From Mangifera indica (Eukaryota > Streptophyta > Magnoliopsida > Sapindales > Anacardiaceae), in NCBI RefSeq assembly GCF_011075055.1, contig NC_058140.1:18353945-18417944 (forward strand): 64,000 nucleotides of DNA, given 5' to 3'. The notes beneath the pieces are model-generated. The model was not told the DNA's origin, made no database searches, and saw nothing but the letters and a program-made list of their open reading frames with translations. Positions 1-16,403 of this stretch are shown here, piece by piece. The translations under genes and the position numbers were made by a program. Numbering within the stretch: the first letter of the stretch is position 1; every line of letters starts with the position of its first letter.

Positions 1-131
1 ACGTAAATAATTATATATTATTATATAATTAAATCATTAAAAAATAAAGATAAAATTATATTTAATTATATATTATTATTTGTATATAAAATTATACATA
101 TAATATTATTGTAAAATTACTGTTTTTTGTT
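1..131. other. AT-rich intergenic DNA
   Basis: Very AT-rich stretch with ATTATATAATTA-type low-complexity sequence. No gene, RNA or element end is visible before the transposon arm that begins near 132. Confidence 0.6.
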
Positions 132-480
132 GGGTAAAGGACTATTTTTCATCCAAGTTTTACTTTAATTTCAAAAACATACTTACGGACACATAAAAAA
201 CTTAAACACCTACTTATAGGTTAATTGTCATAACAATTTTTAGTTATTAGCAATGGTAAAATCGTTATTTCACTACTAAATCCTAAATTTTTATAAGTTA
301 CTATCATTAACCTCTCTAGATTTTAAAAAATAACAATTCACCTCATTCTCAAAGTTTGAAAAGTTTAAATATTATCTTTAGGTTTTGTTTAACTTCTTCG
401 GTCATAACTATTTCAACCATTGGTTAATGTTTTTCACCTCTTTTAGATTCGACGATGAAAGATAACTATCCAACTATCAC
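132..480. mobile_element. Left arm of a miniature Mutator-like element (family A, truncated)
   Basis: The start (GGGTAAAGGACTATTTTTCA, then TCCAAGTTTTACTTTAATTT) closely matches the left arm of the complete copy at 17463-18265, with the same order of sub-motifs: CATACTTA, then TAAAAAACTTAAACACCTA. The terminal GGCC of the family has decayed to GGGT. No matching right arm (ACTTGGGTGGGAAATAGTC-type) is found downstream, so the copy is truncated or was broken by the rearrangement that scrambled the neighbouring gene relic. The right boundary given is approximate. Confidence 0.5.
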
Positions 481-559
481 GAAGGACAACAATGGTTGTT
501 GTCACATTTGAAAGACGCAGCAAAGGACGATGTTTTGCCATCCTTTGTTGCGTTTGGAT

Positions 560-979
560 GATGCAACAAAGCAAAGGTGTTTGATGGCACAGTGAAGATA
601 ATATTGGATACGGGGCAATATTATGATGATACAGGCAAAGGCACTAGGGATGGATTTGGAGTGGCTTCCAAATGATACAGTGAAGATAATATTGGCGTAC
701 GAGGCTTAACAAAGGTGTTCGATGGAAGAAAAGGAACAAAGGATGTGGTTCAACATTGTTGTGTGGATGCATGGGAAGGAGATTAGCTCAGCGTTAATGG
801 AGGATGGAACAGAGATAGCGAGAAATGTAGTGATTCCATGTGAAGAGATCATTGAAGAAGAGAGCATCCAGTTCAAGTGGGAGAACGGGGATGTTCTTTT
901 CTTTGACAACTTAGCTTTGCTCCATGGCAGAAGGCCCTCCCCGCCTCAAAGAAAAGTCCTAGTTGCCACATGCAAGTAG
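560..979 (+). pseudogene. TauD/TfdA-like 2-oxoglutarate dioxygenase relic (clavaminate synthase-like, C-terminal part)
   Basis: The reading frame ending at 979 matches the C-terminus of the plant clavaminate synthase-like protein family (At3g21360 type): ESIQFKWENGDVLFFDNLAL then LHGRRPSPPQRKVLVATCK. In TauD-fold enzymes the late His (LLH) binds iron and the following Arg binds 2-oxoglutarate. The upstream piece A-L-G-M-D-L-E-W-L lies in the same frame, but an in-frame TAA at 707-709 separates them. The intervening L-T-K-V-F-D-G-R-K-G segment is in another frame, which implies at least two compensating indels. A 19-bp block (589-607) recurs exactly at 677-695, and the KVFDG-coding block also occurs twice (about 571 and 710) in the opposite order. 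No start codon or upstream catalytic HxD exon is visible. I read it as a rearranged dead fragment. The alternative, a last exon of a gene extending left, is unlikely given the stop. Confidence 0.75.
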
Positions 980-1437
980 CTATTTTTAAATTCAATAAAA
1001 CTATGTATACCCATTTTAGATATACAAATGTATACACATTTATATGTGTCATCATGTGATTGAATGATTTTGAATTAAGAATAAAACAATAACCAATCAT
1101 ATAATAACACATATGAATGTGTATATATTTGTGTACCTAAAGTGGATACATATAGTATTGCTCTTTTAAATTTTATGTGGGTCAACATATCTAAAGTATT
1201 TCCTTTTTGTTCCTTGGTAAAGCTAAAAATACGTATGAATATGTATTCCAAGGCGGTTTCAACTATTGCCGAAACAGATGAAGAAGACAAGTTAAAAAAG
1301 AAACAACGGTAGACACAACTTATTTCTGAACAATCCAAAAAACCGTAAACTTTAGAAACCGCACTAGATCAATTTTTTATCTAATGGGCAGTCGGGTAAT
1401 AGATTTAAACACTATAAATCATGAAAAAGCAAACTGC
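980..1437. other. Intergenic spacer and probable 3' UTR of the minus-strand DCP5 gene
   Basis: AT-rich spacer. The part next to 1438 should contain the 3' UTR and polyadenylation site of the minus-strand gene. No other coding or structured element is evident. Confidence 0.4.
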
Positions 1438-5939
<4,502 letters not shown>

Positions 5940-6007
5940 ATAGAGAAACAAACAATTATAACTCCAATCTCTGTTCTTCCTTTGTGTTCTTCTCCGGTTC
6001 CAGCGAT

Positions 6008-6019
6008 AAACTAGGGTTT
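6008..6019 (-). promoter_or_regulatory. Telo-box-like element in the DCP5 5' region
   Basis: On the minus strand this reads AAACCCTAGTTT, about 70 bp upstream of the DCP5 start codon. Telo-boxes (AAACCCTA) are frequent near the start sites of plant translation and RNA-metabolism genes, which fits DCP5. A second AAAACCCTAG-type match lies near 6318. Function is inferred from motif and position only. Confidence 0.45.
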
Positions 6020-6499
6020 AGGTTTGGGGATTTAACTTTGAGATGACCGGGTCTTCGTTTGTGGCAATAGAGATGATTTAATACCCGCAGTTAAGCGTGT
6101 TTGCTAATTTTGTTTCGGGTTGATGAGGCGACCAACGGAGTGAAGCCACGTCGGTAGATTTTGGACTTATTGGTCTTTTTGTAGAATTCAGGGAGAATTT
6201 TAGTCCAAACATAACTCTATTGAGTAGAGGTGGGAACCCAGTGTTTGCTGCACCTGGTGGATCCTTTAGTTTTAACGAATGTAATCGAGACACGTATGCA
6301 ATGTAGATAACGTGTCAAAACCCTAGTTAATATTGTAAATACATGATTATCAAACTGGCTTAAATAATAAAAAATCAAAATATAAATTTTAATCATATAA
6401 AATTGTCTAAAATTTATTATCTGTAAATTACCATTAGATACTTAAAAATTCTATAAAACTAAATTTCACTTATACTAAATCTTTTGATTAAAATTTATC
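6020..6499. other. DCP5 promoter side and AT-rich spacer
   Basis: Upstream region of the minus-strand DCP5 gene, then AT-rich sequence up to the miniature element at 6500. A 71-codon minus-strand frame here (6078-6293) has no recognisable family and I do not call it. Confidence 0.4.
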
Positions 6500-7289
6500 G
6501 GCCAAATGACTATATCTCACCCCAGGTTAGGTGAAAACACAATTTCTTATCTCATAGCTATAAAAATTTTAAATATTTATCATTTTGTTAAATTTTATTT
6601 TTACTATTAAATGTAAAATTATTATTTAATACAAATATTTTAAAAATTAAAAATTTATTATATTTTATCTCCAAGTTTAAAAACTAATAATCAACTTGAC
6701 CAAAACTATGAAAAATTTACATTACCTTATAAGTTTTTTGTAGTAGCTCCCTATGGCCAAAGGTAATGGCGACAACGACATTCTTCTTATCTTCTAACTT
6801 CTCTTTTAACCGTAATCTATTTTTTACTATTATCAGTCATCTTCTCCCCTCATTGATGGTGTAACGAAGAGATTGAGATTTGAGTCTTTTTGTTACACTA
6901 TCGTGTCATAAAGAGATCCATATCTCAATTTTTTTGTTACGCCATCAACGAAAGGAAAAATGATAAAAAATATAGTACAACTGAGAGGGAGAGAGAATAT
7001 TGTTATCGCCATCATCTTCTATTGTTAACATCTATTGCAAAAACTTTAAGAAAAAATTTTAATTTTTCAAACCTTTGGTGATAAAAGATAATGATAAAAT
7101 TATTAGTTTTAAAACTGGTGAGATAAAATGTCATTAATTTATAATTTTTAAAATATTTTTATTAAAAATAATTTTATCTCTAATAATAATAAAAAAATTT
7201 AACAAAAATATAAATATTTAGATTTTTAACTGTTCCAACATAAGAAAATGAGTTTACTACAAACCTTGGCCGGGAATACTCGTTTGGCC
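6500..7289. mobile_element. Miniature Mutator-like element, family A copy 2 (complete)
   Basis: The left end GGCCAAATGACTATATCTCA and the reverse complement of the right end, GGCCAAACGAGTATTCCCGG, form terminal inverted repeats. They continue imperfectly inward, with ATCTAAATATTTAT-like sequence in both arms. Flanks are AAATTTATC (6491-6499) and AAATTTATT (7290-7298), a 9-bp target-site duplication with one mismatch. A 9-bp duplication and long arms fit the Mutator superfamily. No transposase frame is present in the 790 bp, so the element is non-autonomous. Confidence 0.8.
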
Positions 7290-7849
7290 AAATTTATTTT
7301 CCCAATTTTATATGAACTTCAGGTCACGGTGAGAGAAGTATTCCTCTGTATTTTCACCGTATACCACAATATTACTCGTATTTAGCATTTGCCTAAAGCC
7401 AAAAGAGCCGTTGCGGATCGACCATTGTTAGGCCCACCATCGGTGACAGACACGTCATTTCACACCGATCATGAAACACCGCACGCTCCGAACTCCGAAG
7501 TCACCTTTTATATAATGACTATAATACCCTCTAAGCAAGTTATGCAAGATAAAAATTTCGGGACATAGAAGTAAACCCATATAGCAAACAAATACAGAGG
7601 ACGCGAGTCTTCTTCGCATTGATAATACGCTGGATTTTCTGAGTTATAAAAATAATTCAGAATCCATAGCCAATTCAAGTCTGTAAGCAGATATTAAGTT
7701 TGAAATAAAAATATTATTTCCCAGTTTTCAGACTCAAAACTTCTTCAATCTCCGTCAGATTATCCGTTGCATCGTAGTTTTACGGAACACCGAAGTAAAA
7801 AGTTAGGGTTTCATTTTCCAAGAAAGTGGATTTTTGATTACTAGAAACT
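7290..7849 (+). promoter_or_regulatory. Upstream region of the CRWN gene
   Basis: Spacer between the miniature element and the CRWN start codon. It contains GACACGTCAT near 7449, an ACGT-core (bZIP-type) sequence. The last 200 bp are presumably 5' UTR. No discrete TATA box is convincing. Confidence 0.35.
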
Positions 7850-10800
7850 ATGTTCACGCCGCAGAGAAGGCCGATTCCGGCAATCTCGCTCACGCCGCGA
7901 GGCACCGAAACGCTGAGGAGCGGTACCATTTCCAAAAATGGTAACTTTGGAGGCAAAGGGAAAGCCGTTGCTTTTACTGAAAACCAACCAGCGCCACCGC
8001 CGCCACCACCCGTGACTTCGCTGTTGGAGGCCAACGTCCAGGCGAGAGGCGAGGCGGGTGAATCGGAGGATGATTGGAGGGGGTTTCGGGAGGCTGGGTT
8101 ATTGGATGAGGCCACCATGGAGCGGAAAGAACGTGAAGCTCTTAAGCAGAGAGCCTCGAAGCTTGAACGAGAGGTATAATTTTAAATTTTGAAGGAAGAA
8201 CCTAGCTAATTAAACTGCAACTGTTTTTCACGTGGCTTATTAGGACTTGTCTTTTCTTGGTTTTCTTGGTTTGCTTGTGTCCTCATGTAGACTATCTTGT
8301 TCATTAAATTATATCTGTTGGTTTTATTTATCAGACAAAGAAAGAATGAAAGATAATGTGTAGTTTAAAGTTAGTTTTCCCATGGCAATGTAGCCCTGTG
8401 AACTAGGTTGTTGAGCAGAGTGAGGTTAGAGTTATATTATGAGCTAAGTGTTGAATGGAGAAAGTGGTTCATTTGAATGTCCCCTACCTGTAATTCGGTT
8501 TAGTTGAGTTGAGCTCTAAGAAATATGTTTTTTTTTTTTTTCATTTTTACCCTGCAATTGCATTTTTGCTAATTCATGAAGTGAATTTTTAAAGATATGA
8601 TGAGTGGTAGTTGATATGTATGGAGAGTTGAGTTGCCCTGTATGTATGATGTTTTATTTCTCTTCGCTACTTTTATGCTTGGCCTGTGATTTGATGTAGA
8701 GGTTTACTTTTCCTGTCAGAAAGTTTAATTAAACTATAAATTGTTTTCTATTGTCAGTTATTGTTTTTATTTTTTTTAATTGGTGATCTTTTTTAATCTT
8801 CTGTTCCTTTATCATCTCAATTCTTTCATTATGTTTCTAATGTGAGATGACATTGACTGTGTGGTTAAAGCCTTATATTATTTAAATTTGAGCAATGTCC
8901 TTTCAACATCTGATAGACTGCTTCTGTTGCAGTTGTATGATTATCAGTATAATATGGGGCTTCTTCTTATTGAGAAGAAAGAATGGACTTCAAAATTTGA
9001 AGAGCTAAGGCAAGCTCTTGAAGAAACACAGGAGATCCTAAAGCGTGAGCAGTCAGCTCATTTAATTGCATTAACTGAATCTGAGAAGCGTGAGGAAAAT
9101 ATGAGGAGAGCCTTGAGCACGGAGAAGCAGTGTGTGGCTGATGTAGGCTATTTCTCTTCAACTTTAATTTTTCTCTTCTAATGATACATAATTGTGATGC
9201 ATGTTTGATTATGCTTCCCGTTTGCATGCTATTTTCCACTGTTGTAATGCAGATATTGTTCTTTATGATTACTTGCTGATTTAAATTTACAGAACATTTT
9301 TCGGTGTTTTTTATTTTGTCTTGAGAAAATCTTACAAAAAGCAAAGTCTTACAAATAGCCATTCAATTTTTTAGTTTGGTTATTTGATACAGTAATCTTT
9401 CACTGATTCTTGAGTATGTAGTTATTTGAGAAATTTTGCAGTTGTAGGCTGTACAGTGCTTATCCATGGAACAAGTTAGGGAGAAGTTTTAATTAAACTT
9501 TATGTCTAGATATGTGAATTTCTTTACTAGATGGTTTTTAGTTTATTTTTGATTGTCTTGGGTAATATTTCTCCAGAAATTGATATGAATCTTAGAAGAA
9601 TCACACTTCAAAAGCTAGTTATTAAAAGTGGAAAGTTCAAAACCATTTAACTTTACACTAGAAACTCATACTTTTCAATGTGAGATCCAAATCTCATAGC
9701 TTGCATTTGAGATCTTAACATACTACCACACTTTGTAGACTCGGAGCTCATGCAGGCTGGCTGTGCTCTAGCTCTTTGCTAACTTTAAGCCTACGTCGCA
9801 CGATTGCAATTGGAAGACATGATAGTGGTTTTGATATCGAACCCACACTTTTCGATGTGGGATTCAAGTCTCATACCTTATATTTTTTAGCTTTATTGTG
9901 ACTAATTATAAAATTATTTTTTTCCATGTTTTTCTCTATTTTAAAGCTTCTTTAAATTTTACTAATTAAACTTGTTATTTGATGCAAAGATCCATGGTTA
10001 AGTAGAAAGGAAGAAACAATGCTAGATTATCAAAGTTTGTTTATTCGTGTTAGGTTTGAATTCCTCACTGAGTTTGTTTATTTTTATATTCTTTTATTCA
10101 TTACATGACAAATTACCAAATTAAAGATGTCTGACCTTAAGTTTGACTTTCTATAAATCATTCCTGTTTCTTTCTTGCTTGAAGAGCATCCATATCTTTA
10201 GACCATGCTTTTTATTAACTTGGTATTCTTATGTAAAGATCTCTGGTTAAGCAGGCAGAGTTTTATCCTGTCAAGGTTGATTTGTCTTCATAGGTTGATG
10301 CTTTAAGCTTATTTTAATGTATCAGTGAATTTGTAGCCTGAAATTAAATGCATTACCATCGTTGGACACCATAACCTTGATTCTATATGTTACATTGTGT
10401 AAAGTTGTTACACACAGATGTATGGATAATCAAAATCAAGGTCATCATGTTTTTAGAGGAATTGGCTATGATTTCTTTCAGTTGGTGTGTTAATGTAAAC
10501 ATCACTGTTTTGTTATTATTAGATATGTGGCACCACATTGACAAATATGAATCACAGTTTACCTCTTAATGTTGTATTAAGATAGAGCTATTTATAATGT
10601 AATGCTCCTAGAAGAATTGAAATTTCTTTCAATTTCTCAATATACATTATTGGAGTCTGTTTTATCCACAATGAGTTTAAACATTGGTTTCAAGATAGTG
10701 AATTTTGCATGTGTGACTTTTTTTTAACCATTGACATTGTTCCATTTGGCCTTGAATGGGTTCTTAATCTTTGTGGTGCACTCTTCTTATTTTCATGTAT

Positions 10801-13800
10801 GTAATTATCGCATTTTGTCACTGCAGCTTGAAAAGGCTTTGCGTGATACGGAAGAGGAGCATGCAAAAGTAAAACTTTCTTCGGAGAAAAAATTGGTTGA
10901 TGCAAATACTTTGGTTGTTGGAATTGAGGAAAAGTCATTGGTAGTGGAGGAGAAGATTCATGCTGCTGAAGCCAAAACTGTAGAGGTAAACAGAAAAAGT
11001 GCTGAATTGGAGATGAAATTGCAAGAGTTGGAGGCTCGCGACAGCGTGCTTCAAAGGGAACGCCTCTCCCTAATTGCAGAGTATATTTCATGTTTTGTCC
11101 CTTTAATGTCTCACTTAATAATTTTTTGTAAACTTGCTTCAGGGTTGGATTAATTTATATTTGATTATGTTGTTCTTAGACAAGAAGCGCACAAAGCAAC
11201 ATTCTATAAACAGAGAGAAGATTTACGGGAGTGGGAAATGAAATTACAAAAGGAGGATGAAATGCTCATTGAGCTTAGGAGACCATAAATCAGAGAGAGG
11301 AAAATGCAAATGAAAAGGATCGGATTCTAAAGCAGAAAGAGAGGGACCTTGAAGAGTTTGAAAAGAAAATTGATTTGTCCAACTCAAAGTTGAAGAGAGG
11401 GAGGATGATATAAATAATCGACTGGCAGATTTAATTGTAAAAGAAAGAGTCAGTTCTTTGGGCCAGTCTTTATTTGTTGGAAGTATTTTATTTATGTTCA
11501 CATTTTCCTTTTCTTTGAGGCATAATTTTATTTCTTTGATTTTTTTATTCAGGAAGCTGACTCCTTAAGAAGCACATCGGAGGTGAAAAAGAAGGAGTTA
11601 TTGACATTGGAAGAACAACTTACTGCTAGGGAAAGAGTGAGTTTCAATGCTTAATGTTTATTGCTGCAAATATCATAAATAAATACTGGAATATGCCTTT
11701 CTTTTGTTTATTTTTTGTCTTCATTTGGTGAACTACAACATAATACGTAGGTTTGGATTCGAGTCGAGCCCACTCGAGCTCGAGCTTAAGCTCGATTCGA
11801 ACGAGCCCGAAACGAGCCAACCCTATATAAGCTAGGTCGAGTTCGAGCTATTCGCAAAATTTTGATACAAAATGACGTCGTTTTGACCAATATGTATTAA
11901 AACGTCGTTGTTTTAATAACAAAATAATTAAAAAACTCGAACTTAAAACCAGTCGAGCCGAGTTCGAGCTTGATTTCCACAAGTTTGAGCTCTATTATAT
12001 ACAAACCGAGCCAAGCTCGAGCTCAAGTAAACTCGAGCTTAGCTCGGCTCGAATCCAGCCCTAATAATATGTGTAGCTTAGTTTAACCATCTTTTGACAG
12101 TATTGAAAGCCTATTTGGCATGGATGTAGCTCTTGGTTTTCCTGCATCTTTCGCTTTTCCGGATTTTCACTCTTCAAATTGAGCAAGCTTGTTAGATGTT
12201 GGACTTGCAAGTTGTTACTCGCATAGTTTGATTTTAGGTAGTCAAATTTTCAAGCCTTTTAGATAGTTGCAAATATTTGCCGTTTTTGATATACTATCTC
12301 GAGCTGCAATGCCAATATAGTAAACATAATTTTAAGTATCTATTGATTTTCTGGTTTGTGTGTGTGAATGCTGTCGTGAGCCTCTGCTTTAGTTCTTCTC
12401 ATGGCCTTGCTAGAATTAAACTTCTTCATTTTTGTTGCAATTTTTCTCCCTTAAGCAGCACATGGCAGCCAGAGTTTGTGTCCCACTATCAAACTTCATG
12501 CTGATCCACACATTTGCTTGATATCTCTTTCCCTCTAGCGCTCACCTTCCCTCTCTTTCTCAGTCAATATTTAGTTCAACTCATCAACTTTTGTTGCCTC
12601 ATATGTTGATTGTCCGAAGTAATGAGTTGCTGAGGCTTGCAGGAATTTTCGGAGTGGTTTTTAATTTTGCTTGAACAGGAGTGGCAATTGATTGCTACAT
12701 ATTCCAATTAGTGTGCTTGCTTGCACTTGAGCATCTGTTTGTGTTAGTTTGTGTGTTTGTTAGTTTTCATTTATTGTTTAAGAAGAGTGGTAGTTGAGTG
12801 GTCAGATTAGTTGGCCTCAGGCGACTTGCTTGAGTGGTTAGATAATGTGATGCTTTATGCTCTTTCTTTAAAGGAGACTTGCTTGCAGTTGTTTCTTTTG
12901 TTTGTTATGCTGGCTAGAATGTAGTTATATAATTAAGTTGGCATTCTAGAACTTCTGTCAGCCATGGGTCTTTTTTCAGGTGGAAATTCACAAGCTCCTC
13001 GATGATCAAAAAGGAATTCTGGACGCTAAGTGGCAGGAGTTTGAGCGAGAACTGGAAGATAAGAGGAAATCAGTTGATGAGGAAATGAGAAGCAAGGTAA
13101 CTGCCCTGGAGCAGAAGGAATTTGAAATTAAACACAAGGAAGAGAAGTTGGGAAAACGAGAACAAGCATTGGATAAGAAGTCAGTGAGAGTTAAAGAGAA
13201 AGAGAAGGATCTTGAAGCAAGGTTGAAATCTGTAAAAGAAACAGAAAAGATTTTGAAAGCTCAGGAAAAAAATTTGGAGTTTGAAAAGCAACAATTGATT
13301 GCTGACAGAGAGAGCTTGGAGATTCTCAAATGTGACATTGATAAGTTAGGGGCTGAAACCTCTGAGCAGGAGTTCCAGATTCAAGAAGAACGTCAGAAGC
13401 TTAAAATTATTCAAGAAGAGAGGTCAGAACATTGCCGTTTGCAATCAGAGTTGAAACAGCAGATAGAAATGTTCAGATGTCAGCAGGAGTTACTTCTGAA
13501 GGAACATGAAGATTTGAAACAGGAAAGGGAGAGGTTTGAGAAAGAATGGGAAGGGCTAGATGAGAAAAGAGATGAAATTAGTAAAGAGCAGAAAAATATT
13601 ACTGAAGAGAAACATAAGTTGGAAAAATTGCAGCATTCAGAAAAAGAAAGATTAAAAAAAGAGGAATCTGTAATGCAGGATTATATTCAGAGGGAGTTGG
13701 AAGCTATTAGACTGAAGAAAGAATCATTCGAAGCCACAATGAAGCATGAGCAGTTGCTTTTTACAGAAAATGCTCAAAATGATCGCAAGAAGATGCTTGA

Positions 13801-16403
13801 AGATTTTGAGATGCTGAAAATGAATCATGAACCTGACATGCTGAATAGACAGGAAAGAATGGAAAAAGATCTGCAGGAAAGACAGGGAGCATTTTATGAA
13901 ATGAAAGAGAGGGAACTTAATGATTTAAATCACTTGAAGGAAGTTGCTGAGAAAGAAATGCAAGAAATAAGATCTGAGAGGGATGAATTGGAGAGGCAGA
14001 AGCAGGAAGTTAAAATGAACAAAGAAAAGCTGAAAGAGCAGCAACTTGGAATGCGCAAGGACATCGATGAGCTTGACATTCTTTGCAGGAGGCATTATCA
14101 TGATCGCAAACAGTTTAAGCATGAAAAAGAACGCTTCCTCCAGCTTGTTGAGAAGCAAAAGAGTTGTGAGAACTGTGGAGAAATGACAAGGGAATTTGTA
14201 CTTTCCAGTATGCAATTACCTGATGTGGAAGATGAGGATGCTCTTCCTTTACCAACACTGGCTGATAGATCTTTGGGCAACCTTCAAGATGATATATGTG
14301 TACCAAATGACTCAAATAATCAGAGATCTCATGGACCTGATTTGGGTTATGTAGATGCTGGAGGTCGGATGTCTTGGTTACGTAGATGCACTTCTAGGAT
14401 TTTTAGCATCTCTCCTACTAAAAAGAGTGCCCATGTTTCTACTTCAGTTTTGGGAGAGGAACAACCGCAGATACCTGTGCCAGCTTATAAGCAAGAAAAG
14501 ACTGATGGGTCTGGTGTGCTTGTCACCAAAGAAGCAAGAGCATGCAAAATTCCAGAAGATGAATTCCAACCATCCTTCAGAATGGCAAATGATTCCTTTG
14601 ATTTTCAACAGCAGCAATCTGATAACAAAATCAGAGAGGTGGATGATGGGAATTCTCCATCTGTTGATGATCATAGCTGCATTGATAGTAAGGTAGAAGA
14701 CATTCCTGAAGATTCCCAGCAGTCAGAACTAAGAAGTGCTCACCGGAAACCTGGGAGGAAGCCCAAGTCTGGATTGAACAAAGCACGCTCAGTGAAGGCC
14801 GTTGTTAAAGAAGCAAAGATGTTTCTTGGGGAAAGCCCTGAAGGGGAAGAACTGAATGTGAGCATGCAACCATGCAAGGATAATCAAGGGACATCTAGTC
14901 ATACTGAGGAGGTAGCTGGTGGTACCACAAAGAAGCGGCGACGATCGAAAACCTCTAAAATTACAGAAAGTGAGCAAGATGGTGCTGATAGTGAGGGACC
15001 TTCAGATGGTGTCACTGCTGGTGGGCGCAGGAAGAGGCAGCAGACTGTTGTTCAAGCCCTACCAGCCCCAGGAGAGAAGCGATACAATCTCAGGCGACAT
15101 AAGATGTAAGTTCCTGGTGTTTATTTGCAAGTGAATTTTGTGAATTTCTGCTGCTACCTCATTAAATTATTTAGCCCTTATATGTTGGCAGAAAGTTCAA
15201 ACTATCCATGACATACTCTCTACAAGAAAAGAAATTTCTTCAACAATATCATGTCCATCTGCACTTTCATTGACTTTTTTCCTTTTACTTGAATTTAAAT
15301 GAAACTTTAATACTAGAATAAACATATCATATATTGAATTTCTTTATCTGTTGTTTAATTTTAGAAAAGTGATAGCAAAATGTCTTTAGGTTGGTTGAGA
15401 GCTCTCAAAGCTTAGGGTTGTAGTATAGCTCACAAGGATGAGCAACATAGTCTCTTTTGGTTTAGAGGTTAAGAATGACCAAACTGTTGGCTTTGTTTAC
15501 TTTATAGATAGGGTGTTATCATCACTTAGGTTATAAGGTTGTGATTGTGATACGTATATACAAGGCTTTCAGAGGCTATATTGTATGCCTCATTTAAAAA
15601 ATCTGGAGAGGGGAAAAAGAAAGTTTAAACTTTAAACCATCAAATCGAATGGAGATTGATATCTGGGGACAAAAAAAAGGTGCAACTAAATCCAGTAAGG
15701 GATTTAAGATATCTCTTTGTAAAACAGTTTATTGATCTGGCCTTATGGCTAATATTGGTCATTGCTAAGGTGATCTTGCTAGATGTGTTGTTTCACTTTA
15801 GCTGTACAAGTAAGACAGCACACTCAACCAATCTGATATGTTTTATTATCTCTGTCAGTGCAGGCACAGCCGCAGCAACACAAGCTGCATCTGATCTGAA
15901 CAAGACGGGGAAAAAGTTAGCCAAAGGTCCAAGTGTAGTGAAAGCAGAAGCAGTACTGAATCCAGGTGCTGCATCTGTGTTGTCTCTGGGAGTTGCCAGT
16001 GAAAATGGTAAATCTACCCAGTTGGTGGAGGTAACTGCAGTAAAAGGTGTGGAGTTCTCACAGGACAGGGCTGTCCAGGTAAAATGTGTTTCCCCTTCTA
16101 TATTTGTGTGTGTTGCTGATTATTAACTGATATACCTGAGCCATTATTTTTCTGGACTGGTTTTTCATTCATGGTTATGCTATGCAGTTTAAGTCAACTG
16201 AGGACATTGTTGATGACAATGCTGATGGTCAGAAGTCAATTGAAAATACTGAGTTGAGTGAGGAAGTTAATGAGACAGCAGAATTTGTTGAAGATGATGA
16301 GAATGGTAGTACAGCCCTTGAGGATGAAGATGACGACGATGATTCAGATCATCCTGGTGAAGTCTCAATTGGGAAGAAGCTGTGGAAATTTTTTACATCT
16401 TGA
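7850..16403 (+). CDS. CRWN2: CROWDED NUCLEI / NMCP coiled-coil lamina-like protein (CRWN2/3 type), frameshifted in exon 4
   Basis: CRWN proteins line the inner nuclear envelope and set nuclear size, shape and heterochromatin organisation. Exons: 7850-8173, 8933-9142, 10827-11080, 11180-11448, 11553-11636, 12980-15105, 15859-16078 and 16188-16403. All junctions fit GT..AG, and phases agree if exon 4 is corrected. Recognisable segments are the MFTPQRR start, [16 protein letters not shown], the continuous coiled coil (exons 2-6, to about DNA position 14150), the conserved [14 protein letters not shown] segment, a KKRR-type basic nuclear signal near 14930, RYNLRRHK, an acidic run, and the family-defining C-terminus [12 protein letters not shown]. 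Exon 4 as given has a TAA at 11286-11288 caused by a one-base loss near 11282. A second one-base loss lies near 11393. Uncorrected, translation stops after 298 residues. With both bases restored about 1234 residues would be read. EKQCVADLEKAL, SSEKKL and [12 protein letters not shown] resemble CRWN2/3 more than CRWN1. Either an assembly error or a recent null allele. Confidence 0.88.
9669..9888. repeat. Two copies of a short dispersed repeat in CRWN intron 2
   Basis: CTTTTCAATGTGAGATCC followed by AAATCTCATA (about 9671) and CTTTTCGATGTGGGATTC followed by AAGTCTCATA (about 9849) are diverged direct copies about 178 bp apart. Similar GATGTGGGAT-type motifs are common in plant LTRs, so this is probably a relic of an old insertion. 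No complete element can be delimited. Confidence 0.4.
11748..12063. mobile_element. hAT-type miniature inverted-repeat element (family B copy 1) in CRWN intron 5
   Basis: The left end TAGGTTTGGATTCGAGTCGA mirrors the reverse complement of the right end, TAGGGCTGGATTCGAGCCGA. Flanks ATAATACG (11740-11747) and ATAATATG (12064-12071) form an 8-bp target-site duplication with one mismatch, the length typical of the hAT superfamily. Sub-terminal DNA is packed with overlapping GAGCTCGA/CTCGAGCTC palindromes. The core carries AATGACGTCGTTTTG and TATGTATTAAAACG. At 316 bp it has no coding capacity. It lies wholly within intron 5, so it need not disturb the mRNA. Confidence 0.8.

Noticed and set aside
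13925..14977. Several minus-strand frames and alternative plus frames under the large CRWN exon
   Set aside because: They overlap a long coiled-coil exon with clear family similarity, and none resembles a protein.
7850..16403. Naming the lamina-like gene CRWN1
   Set aside because: Segments such as EKQCVADLEKAL, SSEKKL and the [12 protein letters not shown] end, together with the PII-2-like neighbour, fit the CRWN2/3 clade better.
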